Below are positions 19,503 to 29,350 of a DNA stretch of 64,000 nucleotides, piece by piece. Source of the DNA: an uncultured Tateyamaria sp. GTDB taxonomy: Bacteria > Pseudomonadota > Alphaproteobacteria > Rhodobacterales > Rhodobacteraceae. The stretch lies in assembly GCF_947503705.1 (NCBI RefSeq), contig NZ_CANNES010000003.1:354386-418385 (forward strand). The letters run 5' to 3'. Under the pieces are notes generated by a model, which made no database searches, was not told where the DNA came from, and worked only from the letters and a program-made list of their open reading frames with translations. Position 1 is the stretch's first letter. Every line of letters begins with the position of its first letter. Position numbers and translations under genes: made by a program.

Positions 19503-20003
19503 ATGATTGAAAAAGAACAGTCAAAGCAGTCTATTGACCTGTCGCATCTTGACCGGCTGGATCAATCGATTCTCTTGGCCCTGGCGGAAGATGGTCGGAT
19601 GAGTATCACCGATCTGGCAGCCCGGATCGGGCTGTCAAAGTCGCCCACGCAAGCGCGGTTGCGAAGGTTGGAAAAAACAGGCGTGATCATGGGATATCGG
19701 GCGCTGCTTGATCCGATTTCGCTGGGCCTGGACCATGTGGCCTTTGTCGAAGTGCGGCTGAGCGATACGCGCGAGGCCGCGTTACGCGCCTTCAACGCGG
19801 CGGTACGCCAAGTGCCCCAGATCGAGCAAGCGCATATGATTGCTGGGAATTTTGATTATCTCCTTAAAATCCGGACCCGCGATATGGCGACGTACCGCGC
19901 TTTTCTGGGCGACATTATTTCGACGCTGCCGCATGTGGCATCGACGTCCACTTTCGTGGCGATGGAAGCGGTCAAAGAAGAGATGCTGCCAAGTATAGAG
20001 TAA
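19503..20003 (+). CDS. putR: Lrp/AsnC-family regulator, probable putA activator
   Basis: A 166-residue Lrp/AsnC regulator. The helix-turn-helix lies at about residues 15-65 (LDRLDQSILLALAEDGRMS, then IGLSKSPTQARLRRLE), and a RAM effector domain follows (FVEVRLSDTREAALRAF, GNFDYLLKIRTRD). The frame is open further upstream, but the ATG at 19503 gives the family length and clears the putA promoter. Divergent placement 81 bases from putA matches PutR of Rhodobacter and BkdR-like proteins, which activate putA in response to proline. The role is inferred from this arrangement. Confidence 0.88.
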   Translation: MIEKEQSKQSIDLSHLDRLDQSILLALAEDGRMSITDLAARIGLSKSPTQARLRRLEKTGVIMGYRALLDPISLGLDHVAFVEVRLSDTREAALRAFNAAVRQVPQIEQAHMIAGNFDYLLKIRTRDMATYRAFLGDIISTLPHVASTSTFVAMEAVKEEMLPSIE

Positions 20004-20055
20004 ATGTGAGCCGAGATGGCCTTGACCCGGGCGGCCTGCGCGACATTGTTTGGGC

Positions 20056-20610
20056 ATGAGACTTGCCATCATCACCGCCCTGATCGCTGCTCCCGTCCTG
20101 GCGGCCGCGTGCCCCGCCGCCCCGGATCACACCCAAGCCTTGTCAGAGCTTGTGGCCGCAGCCAATGCGGCCCCCGATGAACGTGCGGGCCGCGCCGTGT
20201 CAGACAAGATGTGGGAGCTGTGGTTGGACGCCCCGGATGATGCGGCCCAATCTGTGCTCGACACGGGGATGCGTCAGCGGGGGAACTACGACTTTGTCGG
20301 CGCTTACGCCAGTTTTGACCGGCTGGTCGCCTATTGCCCCGCCTATGCCGAAGGCTACAATCAGCGCGCCTATATCAGCTTTTTGTGTGAAGATTTTTCG
20401 GCCGCCTTGCGCGACTTGGACGCAGCCCTCGCCCTGTCACCCAACCACGTGGGGGCCCAATCGGGCCGGGCCTTGACCCTGATGCGATTGGGTGAAACCG
20501 ACGCCGCGCGTGTCCAGCTGGAGGCGGCATTGGTCAATAACCCTTGGCTGTCAGAGCGTCACCTGCTGGCCAAAGGCGCGCCACTTGCCCCGCAAGGCGA
20601 AGATATCTGA
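20056..20610 (+). CDS. exported tetratricopeptide-repeat protein
   Basis: A 184-residue protein with a hydrophobic N-terminal signal (residues 3-20, MRLAIITALIAAPVLAAAC). The cysteine after AAA could make it a lipoprotein, but the lipobox is not strict. At least two TPR units follow: one with YDFVGAYASFDRLVAYCP and one with CEDFSAALRDLDAALALSP, with a third (RLGETDAARVQLEAAL) near the end. A TTG start six bases upstream is possible, but the ATG at 20056 gives the cleaner signal peptide. It is a scaffold-type periplasmic protein of unknown role, lying just before tRNA-Leu. Confidence 0.8.
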   Translation: MRLAIITALIAAPVLAAACPAAPDHTQALSELVAAANAAPDERAGRAVSDKMWELWLDAPDDAAQSVLDTGMRQRGNYDFVGAYASFDRLVAYCPAYAEGYNQRAYISFLCEDFSAALRDLDAALALSPNHVGAQSGRALTLMRLGETDAARVQLEAALVNNPWLSERHLLAKGAPLAPQGEDI

Positions 20611-20655
20611 TCGCGGGCTTGAGGTGCCTGCGCCGATTGCCTAACAAGAAGATGC

Positions 20656-20742
20656 GCGGGCGTGATGGAATGGTAGACATATCAGACTTAAAATCTGAAG
20701 GGGTGTAGCCCCGTGTGGGTTCGAGTCCCACCGCCCGTACCA
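20656..20742 (+). tRNA. tRNA-Leu (anticodon TAA)
   Basis: 87 bases including an encoded CCA. The acceptor stem pairs GCGGGCG with CGCCCGT, with a G-U closing pair. The anticodon loop CTTAAAA on a TCAGA/TCTGA stem gives anticodon TAA. The long variable arm (GGGGTGTAGCCCC) is typical of a class II tRNA, and the T loop is GGTTCGAGTCC. Confidence 0.96.
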
Positions 20743-20964
20743 CTCATCTGACATGAATGCGGCGATCGACTGTCGGTTCATTTAGTTCCTGTGGGTGAAC
20801 GCTTGCGCGAAGTTATTCTAAAATTTGAAGAACCATTCCCCTGTTCCTGCTGAAAACTCAGACAGCGTTAAGCCCGCAGTAAGAGGCATTCGTTACCACA
20901 ACGCCAAAGAGCAAAATCAGTGCCCTTGCTCGGGTGCGGTGAAAAACGTGGTAGGTGCCAAAAC

Positions 20965-23541
20965 ATGAAAGTTGCGGAAAAAATGTCGGCAGTTGGAAAC
21001 AGGTTTAACAGCCTGTTGGTCAAAACAATTGCAATCACGGCCCTGATGACGGTTGTGGTGGTGGCGACGATCACGGTTCTTGAGACTCAGGGCAAACGGA
21101 AGATGGTGGCCGAAGCGCTCAGCGCGCGTGCTGTTGACGTGACCACCCTGCTTGCCTTGCAAATGGGCGGGGCGATCAAATTCGGCAATCAGGTGGCAGT
21201 TGCCGAGATTGCCGGCAGCGTGATCGACGCCGCGAAACCTGACGCGTTAGGGGTGTTGGTCATGAACAGCGCCGGTGTCATCCTTTATGAAACGGCCGAT
21301 AGCGGCGTGTCGACGGATGCGGCAATGGCGCTTGCCCAGCAGGCACTGGAAACCGGCGAGCGCGCGATTTCGGACAACGGCCTGACCGTTGCGACGCCCG
21401 CTATGTTTGGTGCAGACAACGCTGTTTCCGGCGTCGTGTTCACGAAATGGACCAAAGAGCATGTCTTGGCCTCCTACCGGCAAAGCGAGATGCAAATGAT
21501 GGTTCTCGGTGGATTTATCCTACTTGTTGGGCTGTTGGGTATCGCCTTTTATTTGCGGTTTTCGATGTCCAAACCACTCGACAGAATCGGTAAATCCATG
21601 GGTGAGGTCGCGCGAAAGAATTACGATATAACAATCCCCTACACGGGGCGCGGCGACGAAGTGGGCAGTATTGCCCGCCGACTTGAAGACTTTCGCAAAG
21701 CCCTGTCCAAGGCGCGTGCCGCACAGCGGGAGAACGCGTTCAAAAGTGCTGCCTTTGAGGGGTCTTCGGCCCCGATGATGATGGTGGATGAGGCGTTTTG
21801 CATCACCTACGTCAACCCTGCCTGTATAAAGATGCTGAATGGACTAATGCCTGATTTGACGGCGTGCTGGCCGCAAGCCGTGCAAGGCGATTGGGTCGGA
21901 GCTGATTTGAACGGCCTGCGCGATCTGGCCAAGACCGGCCTTCAGATCCGCGAAGCGGGTGCGAATATGCAAGCCAGCTCGGTCAATCTGCGGATCGGCG
22001 AGCGTTTCATCCGGGTCAAGGTGAACCCGGCACGAGACCGCAAGGACCGCACAATAGGCGCGGTTGTCGAATGGAGCGACAGAACAATTGCGCAACGCAA
22101 CGCGGCTGTCTTGGACAGCATCGATGGTACTCAGCTGCGGATTGAATTTGCTGCAAATGGGCGATGCTCTACATTGAATGAAGTCGCGTCGGACCGCTTG
22201 GGTGTTGCGGCGCGCGATTGCGACGAACTATCAATGACCACTGTTTTGGCAGAAACACAAAGCGACGGAATGAAGGGCGCTGATATTGCCGCGCGTGTCC
22301 TGGCGGGTGAAGCCGTGCATGCCAAACTTGATTTGCTGGCGCAGGAAGAAAGCAGGTTCGTGCTGGACGGCGGCTTTATCATCGTTCGAACTGAGGATGG
22401 CGCGATTGAGCGGTGTATCCTCATGGGATCGGACGTTACGGATGTTGAAAACGACTTGCGCGCCACACGTGAAACGCAAAAGCGGATCAGCGAAGATCAG
22501 GACATGGTGGTCACGGCCCTAGGCCAAGCTTTGCAACGCCTGGCACGCGGCGACCTGACGGTGGATTTGCCGCAGTCCTTTCCGCAGGACTACGAAAAAC
22601 TGCGCCAGGATTTTAATTCGGCCGTGGTGGCATTGCGTGAGGCTGTGGGCGCGGTGACGCAAAACGTGGAATCCATTCGCAATGAGACCACCGAAATCAC
22701 CAGCGCGGCCGATGATCTTTCACGTCGTACCGAAAAACAGGCGGCCACGCTTGAAGAGACGGCAGCCGCGTTGGATGAGCTGACCTCATCCGTCCGCTCG
22801 GCAGCAGAAGGGGCTGACGCGGCAAGTAAAATGTCCGCAAATGCGCAAGCGAACGCTGAAGAAGGCGGAGAGATTGCGCGCAAGGCGGTTTTGGCCATGG
22901 ATGGCATCAAAACGTCATCTCAGGAGATTTCCAAAATTACTTCCGTGATCGACGATATCGCGTTCCAAACCAACTTGCTCGCCTTGAATGCGGGCGTAGA
23001 GGCGGCGCGTGCCGGCGAGGCGGGACGCGGATTTGCAGTCGTTGCCACCGAAGTGCGTGCGTTGGCGCAGCGATCATCGGAAGCGGCGCGTGAAATCAAC
23101 ACGTTGATTTCCAGCAGTGGCGATCAGGTTCAACAGGGTGTTGATCTGGTGGACAGCACCGGTACTGCACTTGCATCCATTGTGTCATCGGTCGCCGAAA
23201 TTTCTGAACGGGTTGCGGAGATTGCAAGTTCTGCGCGTCAGCAATCTGCAGGCCTGAACGAGATCAACGTTGCTGTGAACGAGTTGGATCACGTGACCCA
23301 GCAAAACGCCGCAATGTTTGAGGAAACCACCGCCGCCAGCCACGCTTTGACTTCGGAAGCGGATGCATTGGCCTCGGCTGTGGCGCGATTTGAACTCGGT
23401 AGCACTTCGGTTTTGCCTATTGACAATACAGCACCGCCCGCGTCCCCAAAACCCGTCCAAACGCCCATGACAGCAGGAAACACGGCCTTGAAGCTTGACG
23501 ATGTGGCCCCGTCGACAGCCACGGGGTGGGAAGAATTCTAA
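20965..23541 (+). CDS. methyl-accepting chemotaxis protein
   Basis: An 858-residue membrane chemoreceptor. Transmembrane helix 1 is at about 17-39, a periplasmic sensor loop follows to about 177, and helix 2 is at 178-199. A HAMP domain occupies about 200-255 and a PAS-like region about 262-385 ([16 protein letters not shown]). A second HAMP-like segment lies near 520-575 ([14 protein letters not shown]). The signalling domain has the hallmark hairpin [20 protein letters not shown]. The protein ends in GWEEF after a flexible Pro/Thr linker, resembling the CheR/CheB-docking pentapeptide (NWETF type). I chose the ATG at 20965 because the upstream in-frame codons look unlike coding sequence. No che genes are adjacent, and the ligand is unknown. 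Confidence 0.94.
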   Translation: MKVAEKMSAVGNRFNSLLVKTIAITALMTVVVVATITVLETQGKRKMVAEALSARAVDVTTLLALQMGGAIKFGNQVAVAEIAGSVIDAAKPDALGVLVMNSAGVILYETADSGVSTDAAMALAQQALETGERAISDNGLTVATPAMFGADNAVSGVVFTKWTKEHVLASYRQSEMQMMVLGGFILLVGLLGIAFYLRFSMSKPLDRIGKSMGEVARKNYDITIPYTGRGDEVGSIARRLEDFRKALSKARAAQRENAFKSAAFEGSSAPMMMVDEAFCITYVNPACIKMLNGLMPDLTACWPQAVQGDWVGADLNGLRDLAKTGLQIREAGANMQASSVNLRIGERFIRVKVNPARDRKDRTIGAVVEWSDRTIAQRNAAVLDSIDGTQLRIEFAANGRCSTLNEVASDRLGVAARDCDELSMTTVLAETQSDGMKGADIAARVLAGEAVHAKLDLLAQEESRFVLDGGFIIVRTEDGAIERCILMGSDVTDVENDLRATRETQKRISEDQDMVVTALGQALQRLARGDLTVDLPQSFPQDYEKLRQDFNSAVVALREAVGAVTQNVESIRNETTEITSAADDLSRRTEKQAATLEETAAALDELTSSVRSAAEGADAASKMSANAQANAEEGGEIARKAVLAMDGIKTSSQEISKITSVIDDIAFQTNLLALNAGVEAARAGEAGRGFAVVATEVRALAQRSSEAAREINTLISSSGDQVQQGVDLVDSTGTALASIVSSVAEISERVAEIASSARQQSAGLNEINVAVNELDHVTQQNAAMFEETTAASHALTSEADALASAVARFELGSTSVLPIDNTAPPASPKPVQTPMTAGNTALKLDDVAPSTATGWEEF

Positions 23542-23545
23542 GCGA

Positions 23546-23566
23546 ATTGGGCTGAATTCGCCCAAT
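23546..23566. terminator. hairpin after chemoreceptor gene
   Basis: Stem ATTGGGC / GCCCAAT with a 7-base loop, 5 bases after the stop. It sits between convergent genes together with the stronger hairpin that follows. Confidence 0.45.
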
Positions 23567-23592
23567 CAGCAAAGGCATGTACCAAGAATTGT

Positions 23593-23616
23593 GCCCGGCA
23601 TCCTGCGATGCCGGGC
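23593..23616. terminator. strong hairpin between convergent genes
   Basis: Perfect 10-bp stem GCCCGGCATC / GATGCCGGGC with a 4-base loop. There is no long T tract on either side. It probably separates the chemoreceptor gene and metG. Confidence 0.5.
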
Positions 23617-23649
23617 GCAGTCTCGTTCGGGCAGAACCGCCGGATTGTC

Positions 23650-25362
23650 TTAAGTTCGAATTCCGGAAAACCGCTCTTGCCAGTCGCTGCGATCGTCATC
23701 GCTGATCTTGCCGAAGAGGTTGTCCGGGACAGAAAATGCGTGCCCAGGCGACAACTTGGCGAGCGCCTCACCTGCGTCGGTGGGCCAATCCATGTCGGGC
23801 ACATTCATGGCATCCTGCATACGTGCGGAAGCAGTTGGAATAAAGGGGGCCGACAAAACCGCGTAGAGCGCAATCAGGTTCAAACCGAGGCGAATTTGCA
23901 TGGCTGCCTTTGCTTCGTCTTCCTTGATCGTGGCCCATGGTGCTGCTGTTTGCAGATATTCATTGCCCGCGACCCAGATAGCGCGCAATTCCTGAGCGGA
24001 TTTGCGCACTTCCATCTTGTCCATCAACTGGCAATATTGGTCCATGCGACTGTTCAGGGTTTCAATCAGAGCGTTTTCCTGCGGACCAAATGCGCAGCCC
24101 TCTGGCACAGTCTCGCCGAATTTGGAGCGGCAAAACTTGGTGACTCGGCTCACGAAATTCCCCAACACATCGGCGAGATCCTTGTTCACCCCTTGCTGAA
24201 AAAGCTCCCACGTGAACTCGGTATCGGATGTTTCGGGGCAATTCGACAAAAGCCACCACCGCCAATAATCTGCCGGAAGCAGCGCCAGCGCCTGGTCCAT
24301 AAAGACCCCGCGGCCTTGACTGGTGGAAAACTGGCCACCCTCATAGTTGAGGTAGTTGAAGGATTTGAGATGATCGACCATCTTCCACGGCTCGCCCGAG
24401 CCAAGGATCGTGGCCGGAAAGCTGAGCGTATGGAAGGGAACATTGTCCTTGCCCATGAACTGGGTGTAGCGCACGTCCTTGGCCCCCTTGTCGGTCCGCC
24501 ACCAGCGTTGCCAATCCGCGCCACCCTGGGCTTGCGCCCATTCATCTGCACAGGCGATGTATTCGATCGGAGCATCAAACCAGACGTAGAACACCTTGCC
24601 TTCCATCCCCGGCCAATCCGCATCACCGCGGCGGACAGGAATGCCCCAGTCAAGATCGCGGGTGATCCCACGGTCTTGCAACCCATCGCCGTCATGCAGC
24701 CATTTCTTGGCAATCGACGTGGTGAGGATGGGCCAATCCGATTTGCTGTCGATCCACGCATCGAGGTCGTCTTTGAGGGCCGACTGGCGCAGATACAGGT
24801 GTTTCGTATCGCGCACTTCAAGGTCAGTGGAGCCCGAGACAGCTGAGCGCGGGTCAATTAGGTCGGTGGGATCGAGCTGCTTTGTGCAATTTTCGCATTG
24901 ATCGCCGCGCGCTTTGTCATAGCCACAATTGGGGCAGGTCCCTTCGATGTAGCGATCCGGCAGAAAGCGGCCGTCCGCGTTGGAATAGACCTGTTTTTCG
25001 ACCACTTCGCGGATCAATCCAGCATCGGCCAATCGGCCTGCAAAGTGCTGGGTTAACGCGTGGTTCTGTGGTGAGGAGGATCGCCCGAAATGGTCAAAAG
25101 ACAGGCCGAAGCCTTCGGCAATCTCGGCCTGGACTGCGTGCATTTCGGCGCAATACTCGGCCACGGGTTTACCCGCCTTGGCGGCGGCCAATTCGGCCGG
25201 GGTGCCGTGTTCGTCCGTAGCGCATAAAAACAGGACTTCATTGCCGCGCGCACGCTGGTATCGGGCATAGAGGTCAGCGGGCAATTGGCTGCCCACCAGA
25301 TTGCCCAGGTGCTTGATCCCGTTGATATAGGGAATGGCGGAGGTGATAAGGTGACGCTGCAT
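23650..25362 (-). CDS. metG: methionyl-tRNA synthetase
   Basis: Class I synthetase charging tRNA-Met, 570 residues. The HIGH-equivalent motif is in [15 protein letters not shown] near the N-terminus. The zinc knuckle is complete ([17 protein letters not shown]). The KMSKS loop is represented by FSTSQGRG, the form seen in the alphaproteobacterial/archaeal-type MetG subgroup. The C-terminal anticodon-binding helices follow, and no extra C-terminal dimerisation domain is present. The ATG at 25362 has an AGGAGG site nearby. Confidence 0.95.
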   Translation of the reverse strand: MQRHLITSAIPYINGIKHLGNLVGSQLPADLYARYQRARGNEVLFLCATDEHGTPAELAAAKAGKPVAEYCAEMHAVQAEIAEGFGLSFDHFGRSSSPQNHALTQHFAGRLADAGLIREVVEKQVYSNADGRFLPDRYIEGTCPNCGYDKARGDQCENCTKQLDPTDLIDPRSAVSGSTDLEVRDTKHLYLRQSALKDDLDAWIDSKSDWPILTTSIAKKWLHDGDGLQDRGITRDLDWGIPVRRGDADWPGMEGKVFYVWFDAPIEYIACADEWAQAQGGADWQRWWRTDKGAKDVRYTQFMGKDNVPFHTLSFPATILGSGEPWKMVDHLKSFNYLNYEGGQFSTSQGRGVFMDQALALLPADYWRWWLLSNCPETSDTEFTWELFQQGVNKDLADVLGNFVSRVTKFCRSKFGETVPEGCAFGPQENALIETLNSRMDQYCQLMDKMEVRKSAQELRAIWVAGNEYLQTAAPWATIKEDEAKAAMQIRLGLNLIALYAVLSAPFIPTASARMQDAMNVPDMDWPTDAGEALAKLSPGHAFSVPDNLFGKISDDDRSDWQERFSGIRT

Positions 25363-25441
25363 GAGGAGGCCTTTGGCAAAGTTGTGCCCCGTTTAACAGC
25401 GCGGCGCAGCTGGGAAAAGGGCGCATTCAAGGCGCGGATGC

Positions 25442-26665
25442 CTAGCCTTTCTCTCGGGATCGTCCGGTCAAACGCCCGATGAGGAAAGAGGTGCGCGGCG
25501 CATAGATATAGCGCGTCCGCTCGGACGGTGCAGCGCGGGCGCGCATGCGCACCAAGCCAAACAGGATCAGCGCCCCATGCCCCACCGCGATCATCGCAAA
25601 AAGAGCTGTAGGTCCATATGCGTCGATCAGAGCGGAGGCAGTAAAGGGAGCTGCAATGGCCCCCAGCGCGAAATAGAACATGAGCGCCGCCGACAGTTCG
25701 ACCCGTTCGGAGGCATCGGCAAAATCGTGAGCATGTGCAGCGGCCACCGAATAGATCGGGAATGTGGTCAGCCCAAAGAGCCCTGCGGTCAGCATGATGC
25801 CGGCTGTGCCCAGCCCCGCCGACATCACCGTCACTGCGCAACTGCACATGGCCGCCGCCGAGAGCCAGATCAGCACCCAGCGTCGGTCGTATTTGTCTGC
25901 CAACCAGCCGATGGGATATTGCGCGATGGCGCCACCGAGGACGAAGGCGGCCAGAAACCAGGCGATCTGGCTCGCGCTCAGGCCCACCTCCTGACCATAG
26001 ATCGGGCCGACCATGCGGAAGGATGCACTGGAAAGCGCCGCCACGACCACCCCTGCGGCGGCCAGAGGTGAGCGTTGCGCGGCCAATTTTGGCCGCAACC
26101 GAGGCGCGCTCGGCGTTTCAGGCTGTTTGACGGTGGTTAAGGTCAGCGGCAACAGGGCGGCGCAGCAAACGATGGCAAGGATGTTGTAGCTGATATAGCT
26201 GGCCGGTTCCAAGACGCCGATCATCAGTTGCGCAGCCAGAGATGCCCCCATATCGACCACGCGGTAGATGCCCATGGTCCGCCCGCGCGTCTCGTTGTTG
26301 ACCTTGGCCTGCAACCAGGCCTCGACAACCGTATAACAGCCTGCGACGCAGAGCCCGGAGGCCACCCGCATCACCGCCCAGGCGATAGGGTCGACAATGA
26401 TCATATGGGCCAGAAGGCCAATGGCCCCTGCGGCCGTAAAGGCGGCAAAGGCACGCGAGTGACCCACGCTGCCCATTAGGCGTGGCGCCCACCAGCATCC
26501 GATGAAAAAGCCCAAAAAATGTGCCGAGCCCAGCACACCAATCTCTTGGCGCGAAAAGTCGAGGGCCAGACCAGACAGCGCATCCAGAGGCCCCAGCGCA
26601 CCCGAACTGAGTTGCATCAGGATGACCGACAAAAACAGGGCCGCGAAGGAAATGAGCATGCGCAT
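25442..26665 (-). CDS. major facilitator superfamily transporter
   Basis: A 407-residue inner-membrane transporter with about 12 hydrophobic helices in two halves. The loop between helices 2 and 3 is a degenerate MFS signature (WWAPRLMGSVGHSRAF), and the equivalent second-half loop reads GWLADKYDRRW. The family is close to the YcaD/MucK-like group with similar halves, but the substrate cannot be predicted. It lies 79 bases upstream of metG on the same strand and probably has its own promoter. Confidence 0.87.
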   Translation of the reverse strand: MRMLISFAALFLSVILMQLSSGALGPLDALSGLALDFSRQEIGVLGSAHFLGFFIGCWWAPRLMGSVGHSRAFAAFTAAGAIGLLAHMIIVDPIAWAVMRVASGLCVAGCYTVVEAWLQAKVNNETRGRTMGIYRVVDMGASLAAQLMIGVLEPASYISYNILAIVCCAALLPLTLTTVKQPETPSAPRLRPKLAAQRSPLAAAGVVVAALSSASFRMVGPIYGQEVGLSASQIAWFLAAFVLGGAIAQYPIGWLADKYDRRWVLIWLSAAAMCSCAVTVMSAGLGTAGIMLTAGLFGLTTFPIYSVAAAHAHDFADASERVELSAALMFYFALGAIAAPFTASALIDAYGPTALFAMIAVGHGALILFGLVRMRARAAPSERTRYIYAPRTSFLIGRLTGRSREKG

Positions 26666-26731
26666 GACAGGGGCAACGTGGCCTATCGCGCAGGTGGTGC
26701 CTAGCGGTTAATCGACTGCAGGGCGTCGTTT

Positions 26732-27331
26732 TTAGCGGGCGGCGGTGATTTCTGCATCAATGGCGATGTCGACTGTATCCGCGACAAGGTCGGCATAGCC
26801 CATGGCGCCGAAATCGCGCCGGTTCACTTGGCCTTTGAGGGCGACAATCAAAGTTGTCAGGTCGTTCGCGTCGCTGCCCGGCTGACGATAAAGGTTTGCA
26901 TCAAACCGGACAGGCCGCGTCACCCCGCGTAGTGTCAGCCGCCCTTCGATGCTGGCCCCGTTCGAGATGCGTCCGCCTGGCCCCAGGACCACCCTGGTCG
27001 ATTGAAAACGGGCCAGCGGAAATTGCGCCGCGTCCAGCACGCTAGGGGACTTCAACGCTTCGGTGGCAAAGATCAGACCTGTGCGCGCGCGCCGCACATC
27101 TGCGGTCACGTCCGCTTTTGAGGCGGCCAGGTTTTCGGGGTCCACAAGCAGGTCTGCGCCCTCCACGGGCACTGTCCCTTTGACCGGTGCGCCGCTGAGC
27201 ATGAAGGTGTAGGTGATTGTCGCACCTTTGCCGCCCAGCCGGTAGGTGCGGGGCGCGGCAAGGCTCGCAGTCGCGAGGGCCGGTGTGGCGCAGGCGGCAA
27301 GGCCAAGAGCGATGAGGTGGCGGCGATGCAT
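26732..27331 (-). CDS. YceI-family periplasmic lipid-binding protein
   Basis: A 199-residue exported protein. The signal peptide (residues 1-25) ends near ATASLAAP after a twin-basic-looking MHRRHLIALG start. The remainder is the YceI lipocalin-like barrel: TITYTFMLSGAPVKG, then SVLDAAQFPLARFQS, then GRLTLRGVTRPVRFD, and the conserved RRDFGAMGYADLVADTVDI. YceI proteins bind isoprenoid or fatty ligands, and this one is soluble with no cytochrome b561 partner adjacent. Confidence 0.86.
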   Translation of the reverse strand: MHRRHLIALGLAACATPALATASLAAPRTYRLGGKGATITYTFMLSGAPVKGTVPVEGADLLVDPENLAASKADVTADVRRARTGLIFATEALKSPSVLDAAQFPLARFQSTRVVLGPGGRISNGASIEGRLTLRGVTRPVRFDANLYRQPGSDANDLTTLIVALKGQVNRRDFGAMGYADLVADTVDIAIDAEITAAR

Positions 27332-27398
27332 GTAAAAGCTCCTTTGGCGATGCCTGTCACAAAGTATAACACGTATCGCGGCGGTTTATTCGGCCTGC

Positions 27399-28040
27399 TC
27401 ACGCAGCCTTGATCGCGCCGGTGATCCGGGGCAGAGCTTGCCCCTGCTGGCGCGTTACATGCCAGCTTTGCTGGGGCGCGGTGCGCGCACGCAATCGTGT
27501 GAGCTGCCACGCGCCGGGGGTGCAGTGATGATCAGGCGCCAGATGCCAGCGGGTCTCAACCCCCTGCGCGCCGCCCATTCCGGGGGTCAGCAACAGACCC
27601 AAAGGAGCAGGCCCGCCCATCTTGCCGCCATTTTCCGCCGCCAGATGCATCCGCCGCACCGGGGTCAGTGCAGGCAACCCCGGCAGATCGGCCACCGCCA
27701 GGCGCACCGTACCTGCGCGCAGCGCCTCCTCCATGCTCCACAGCACATCCTCGGCCCGTTTGGGATGAACAAGGATGAGCCTGGCGGGATCCACAAAGGG
27801 CATCACGCCACAGGGATTGATCTGATCGGCGCCCCACTCCGGGGCGATCCATAAGATGGGGCCGGTGGTCTGTGCGGCCAGCCACAAGGCCAGACGGTGC
27901 CGTGCGGGGCCGCAGGCCTCGTGCACCCGGCCCAGTGCCAGACCATGGCCCAGACCGTGCTGTGCCGCGTCGGGCAAAAGCGGCAGGCAGGGCACGGCAC
28001 GGGCAGGTGCCCGCGCGAGCAGGGTTTGAGACGAAGGCAT
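27399..28040 (-). CDS. imuA: ImuA-family SOS mutagenesis protein
   Basis: A 213-residue RecA/SulA-like protein matching alphaproteobacterial ImuA: GRVHEACGPARHRLALWLA, the Walker-B-like strand GPILWIAP, and an Arg-rich C-terminal third. ImuA partners ImuB and DnaE2 in error-prone repair. Here the usual imuA-imuB-dnaE2 operon is absent, because yceI is the next gene downstream. A near-perfect LexA box lies 16-30 bases before the ATG, supporting SOS control. The assignment rests on overall resemblance, since ImuA proteins have few invariant residues. Confidence 0.72.
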   Translation of the reverse strand: MPSSQTLLARAPARAVPCLPLLPDAAQHGLGHGLALGRVHEACGPARHRLALWLAAQTTGPILWIAPEWGADQINPCGVMPFVDPARLILVHPKRAEDVLWSMEEALRAGTVRLAVADLPGLPALTPVRRMHLAAENGGKMGGPAPLGLLLTPGMGGAQGVETRWHLAPDHHCTPGAWQLTRLRARTAPQQSWHVTRQQGQALPRITGAIKAA

Positions 28041-28055
28041 GATCCAAGCTTACAT

Positions 28056-28070
28056 GTTCCCGTTTTGTTT
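28056..28070 (-). promoter_or_regulatory. probable LexA (SOS) box of imuA
   Basis: GTTC-N7-GTTT on the plus strand (GTTCCCGTTTTGTTT), one mismatch from the alphaproteobacterial consensus GTTC-N7-GTTC, with the same T-rich spacer as the perfect box at 54589-54603. It lies just before the imuA start. Confidence 0.6.
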
Positions 28071-28167
28071 TCAAGATGTCATTTTGCGTTTTCGGGGAAA
28101 ATTAACTTGCGGCGCTTTATCTGAGGGCTAGGGTCCGTTCGCACAAATACCGAAGAAGGATAAACCC

Positions 28168-29211
28168 ATGGAACGACGCGCATTGGGGCGGACAGGAATT
28201 GATGTATCGGTCTTGTGCCTGGGTTCCATGACCTGGGGCACGCAGAACACCGCTGAAGAGGGGCACGACCAGATTGATCGCGCCCTGGACGCGGGCATCA
28301 ACTTTATCGACACCGCCGAAATGTATCCCGTGAACCCGATCAGTGCGGAAACCATCGGCAGGACCGAACGTATCATCGGTCTGTGGTTTGAGCGTGACGC
28401 GCGCCGCAGCGATGTGGTGCTCGCCACCAAGCATTCCGGTGCAGGCATGGGCCATGTGCGTGAGGGGGCCGAGATTACGGCCCAAACGATACCGGAAGCG
28501 ATCGAAGGGTCGCTGCGCCGCCTCAAGACCGACTATATTGACCTTTATCAATTTCACTGGCCCAATCGCGGCAGCTATATGTTTCGCCAGAACTGGGGCT
28601 ATGACCCGTCCGGCCAAGACCCCGCCGCCGTGCGCCAGAATATGGAAGACTGTCTGGGCGCGTTGCAGGATCAGGTGGACCGCGGCGTGATCCGCGCCTT
28701 TGGATTGTCCAACGAAAGCGCGTGGGGCACGGGCCAATGGCTAGCTGCGGCCGAGCGGGTGGGCGGCCCGCGCGTGGCCTCGATGCAGAACGAATATTCG
28801 CTGATGTGCCGCCTTTATGACACTGATATGGCCGAAACGAGCGTGAATGAGGACGTTGGCCTTTTGGCGTTTTCGCCGCTTGCAGCGGGTTTGCTGACCG
28901 GCAAATATCAAGGTGGTGCCGTGCCCGAAGGGTCACGATTGTCGCTGAATGCTGACCTCGGTGGTCGCAAGACGGAACGTGCCTTTGCGGCGGTAGACGC
29001 CTATCTGACCGTCGCAAAACGCCATGACCTTGATCCGTCACAGATGGCGTTGGCTTGGTGTTTGACCCGTCCTTTCATGTGTTCTGCGATTTTCGGGGCC
29101 ACGACCATGGCCCAGTTGGAGATTGCTTTGGGAGCGGCCGATCTGAGCCTGAACGATGAGGTGATGGCCGATCTGGACGCGGCCCATCGCGCCCATCCGA
29201 TGCCGTATTGA
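28168..29211 (+). CDS. aldo/keto reductase (Tas-like)
   Basis: A 347-residue NADPH-dependent TIM-barrel reductase. It resembles E. coli Tas: GRTGIDVSVLCLGSMTWG at the start, catalytic Asp/Tyr in FIDTAEMYPV, Lys in LATKHSG, and His in YQFHWPNRG. The late CLTRPFMCSAIFGAT is the cofactor-binding end of the family. The ATG at 28168 follows AGAAGGA. The natural substrate is unknown. It is monocistronic, with a hairpin after its stop. Confidence 0.92.
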   Translation: MERRALGRTGIDVSVLCLGSMTWGTQNTAEEGHDQIDRALDAGINFIDTAEMYPVNPISAETIGRTERIIGLWFERDARRSDVVLATKHSGAGMGHVREGAEITAQTIPEAIEGSLRRLKTDYIDLYQFHWPNRGSYMFRQNWGYDPSGQDPAAVRQNMEDCLGALQDQVDRGVIRAFGLSNESAWGTGQWLAAAERVGGPRVASMQNEYSLMCRLYDTDMAETSVNEDVGLLAFSPLAAGLLTGKYQGGAVPEGSRLSLNADLGGRKTERAFAAVDAYLTVAKRHDLDPSQMALAWCLTRPFMCSAIFGATTMAQLEIALGAADLSLNDEVMADLDAAHRAHPMPY

Positions 29212-29261
29212 TCCAATTGCGCGCCATACGGCGCATCCGATTTCCGTGACCCCCGACCTGG

Positions 29262-29280
29262 CCTTCCCCTCGGGGGAAGG
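29262..29280. terminator. hairpin after aldo/keto reductase
   Basis: Stem CCTTCCCC / GGGGAAGG with a 3-base loop, 51 bases after the stop, between convergent genes. No T tract is obvious. Confidence 0.45.
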
Positions 29281-29334
29281 AAGCCTTGTTCGGGCCGACC
29301 CAGCTATGGCGTCGTTTGCCTTTGGCTTGAACCG

Positions 29335-29350
29335 GCCTCCGGGGGGTGTT
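29335..29350 (-). repeat. dispersed element family 2, copy 5 (inverted)
   Basis: Read on the minus strand it is AACACCCCCCGGAGGC, the core of family 2 without the TGTTCCAA lead. It abuts the stop codon of the AraC-type regulator. Confidence 0.4.

Noticed and set aside
20534..20743. Open frame of 69 codons on the minus strand over tRNA-Leu
   Set aside because: It is the antisense of the tRNA and gives the well-known spurious GLEPT...SDFKSD translation seen over many tRNA-Leu genes.
23608..24846. A 412-codon plus-strand frame over metG
   Set aside because: It is antisense to a complete metG and has no recognisable domain.
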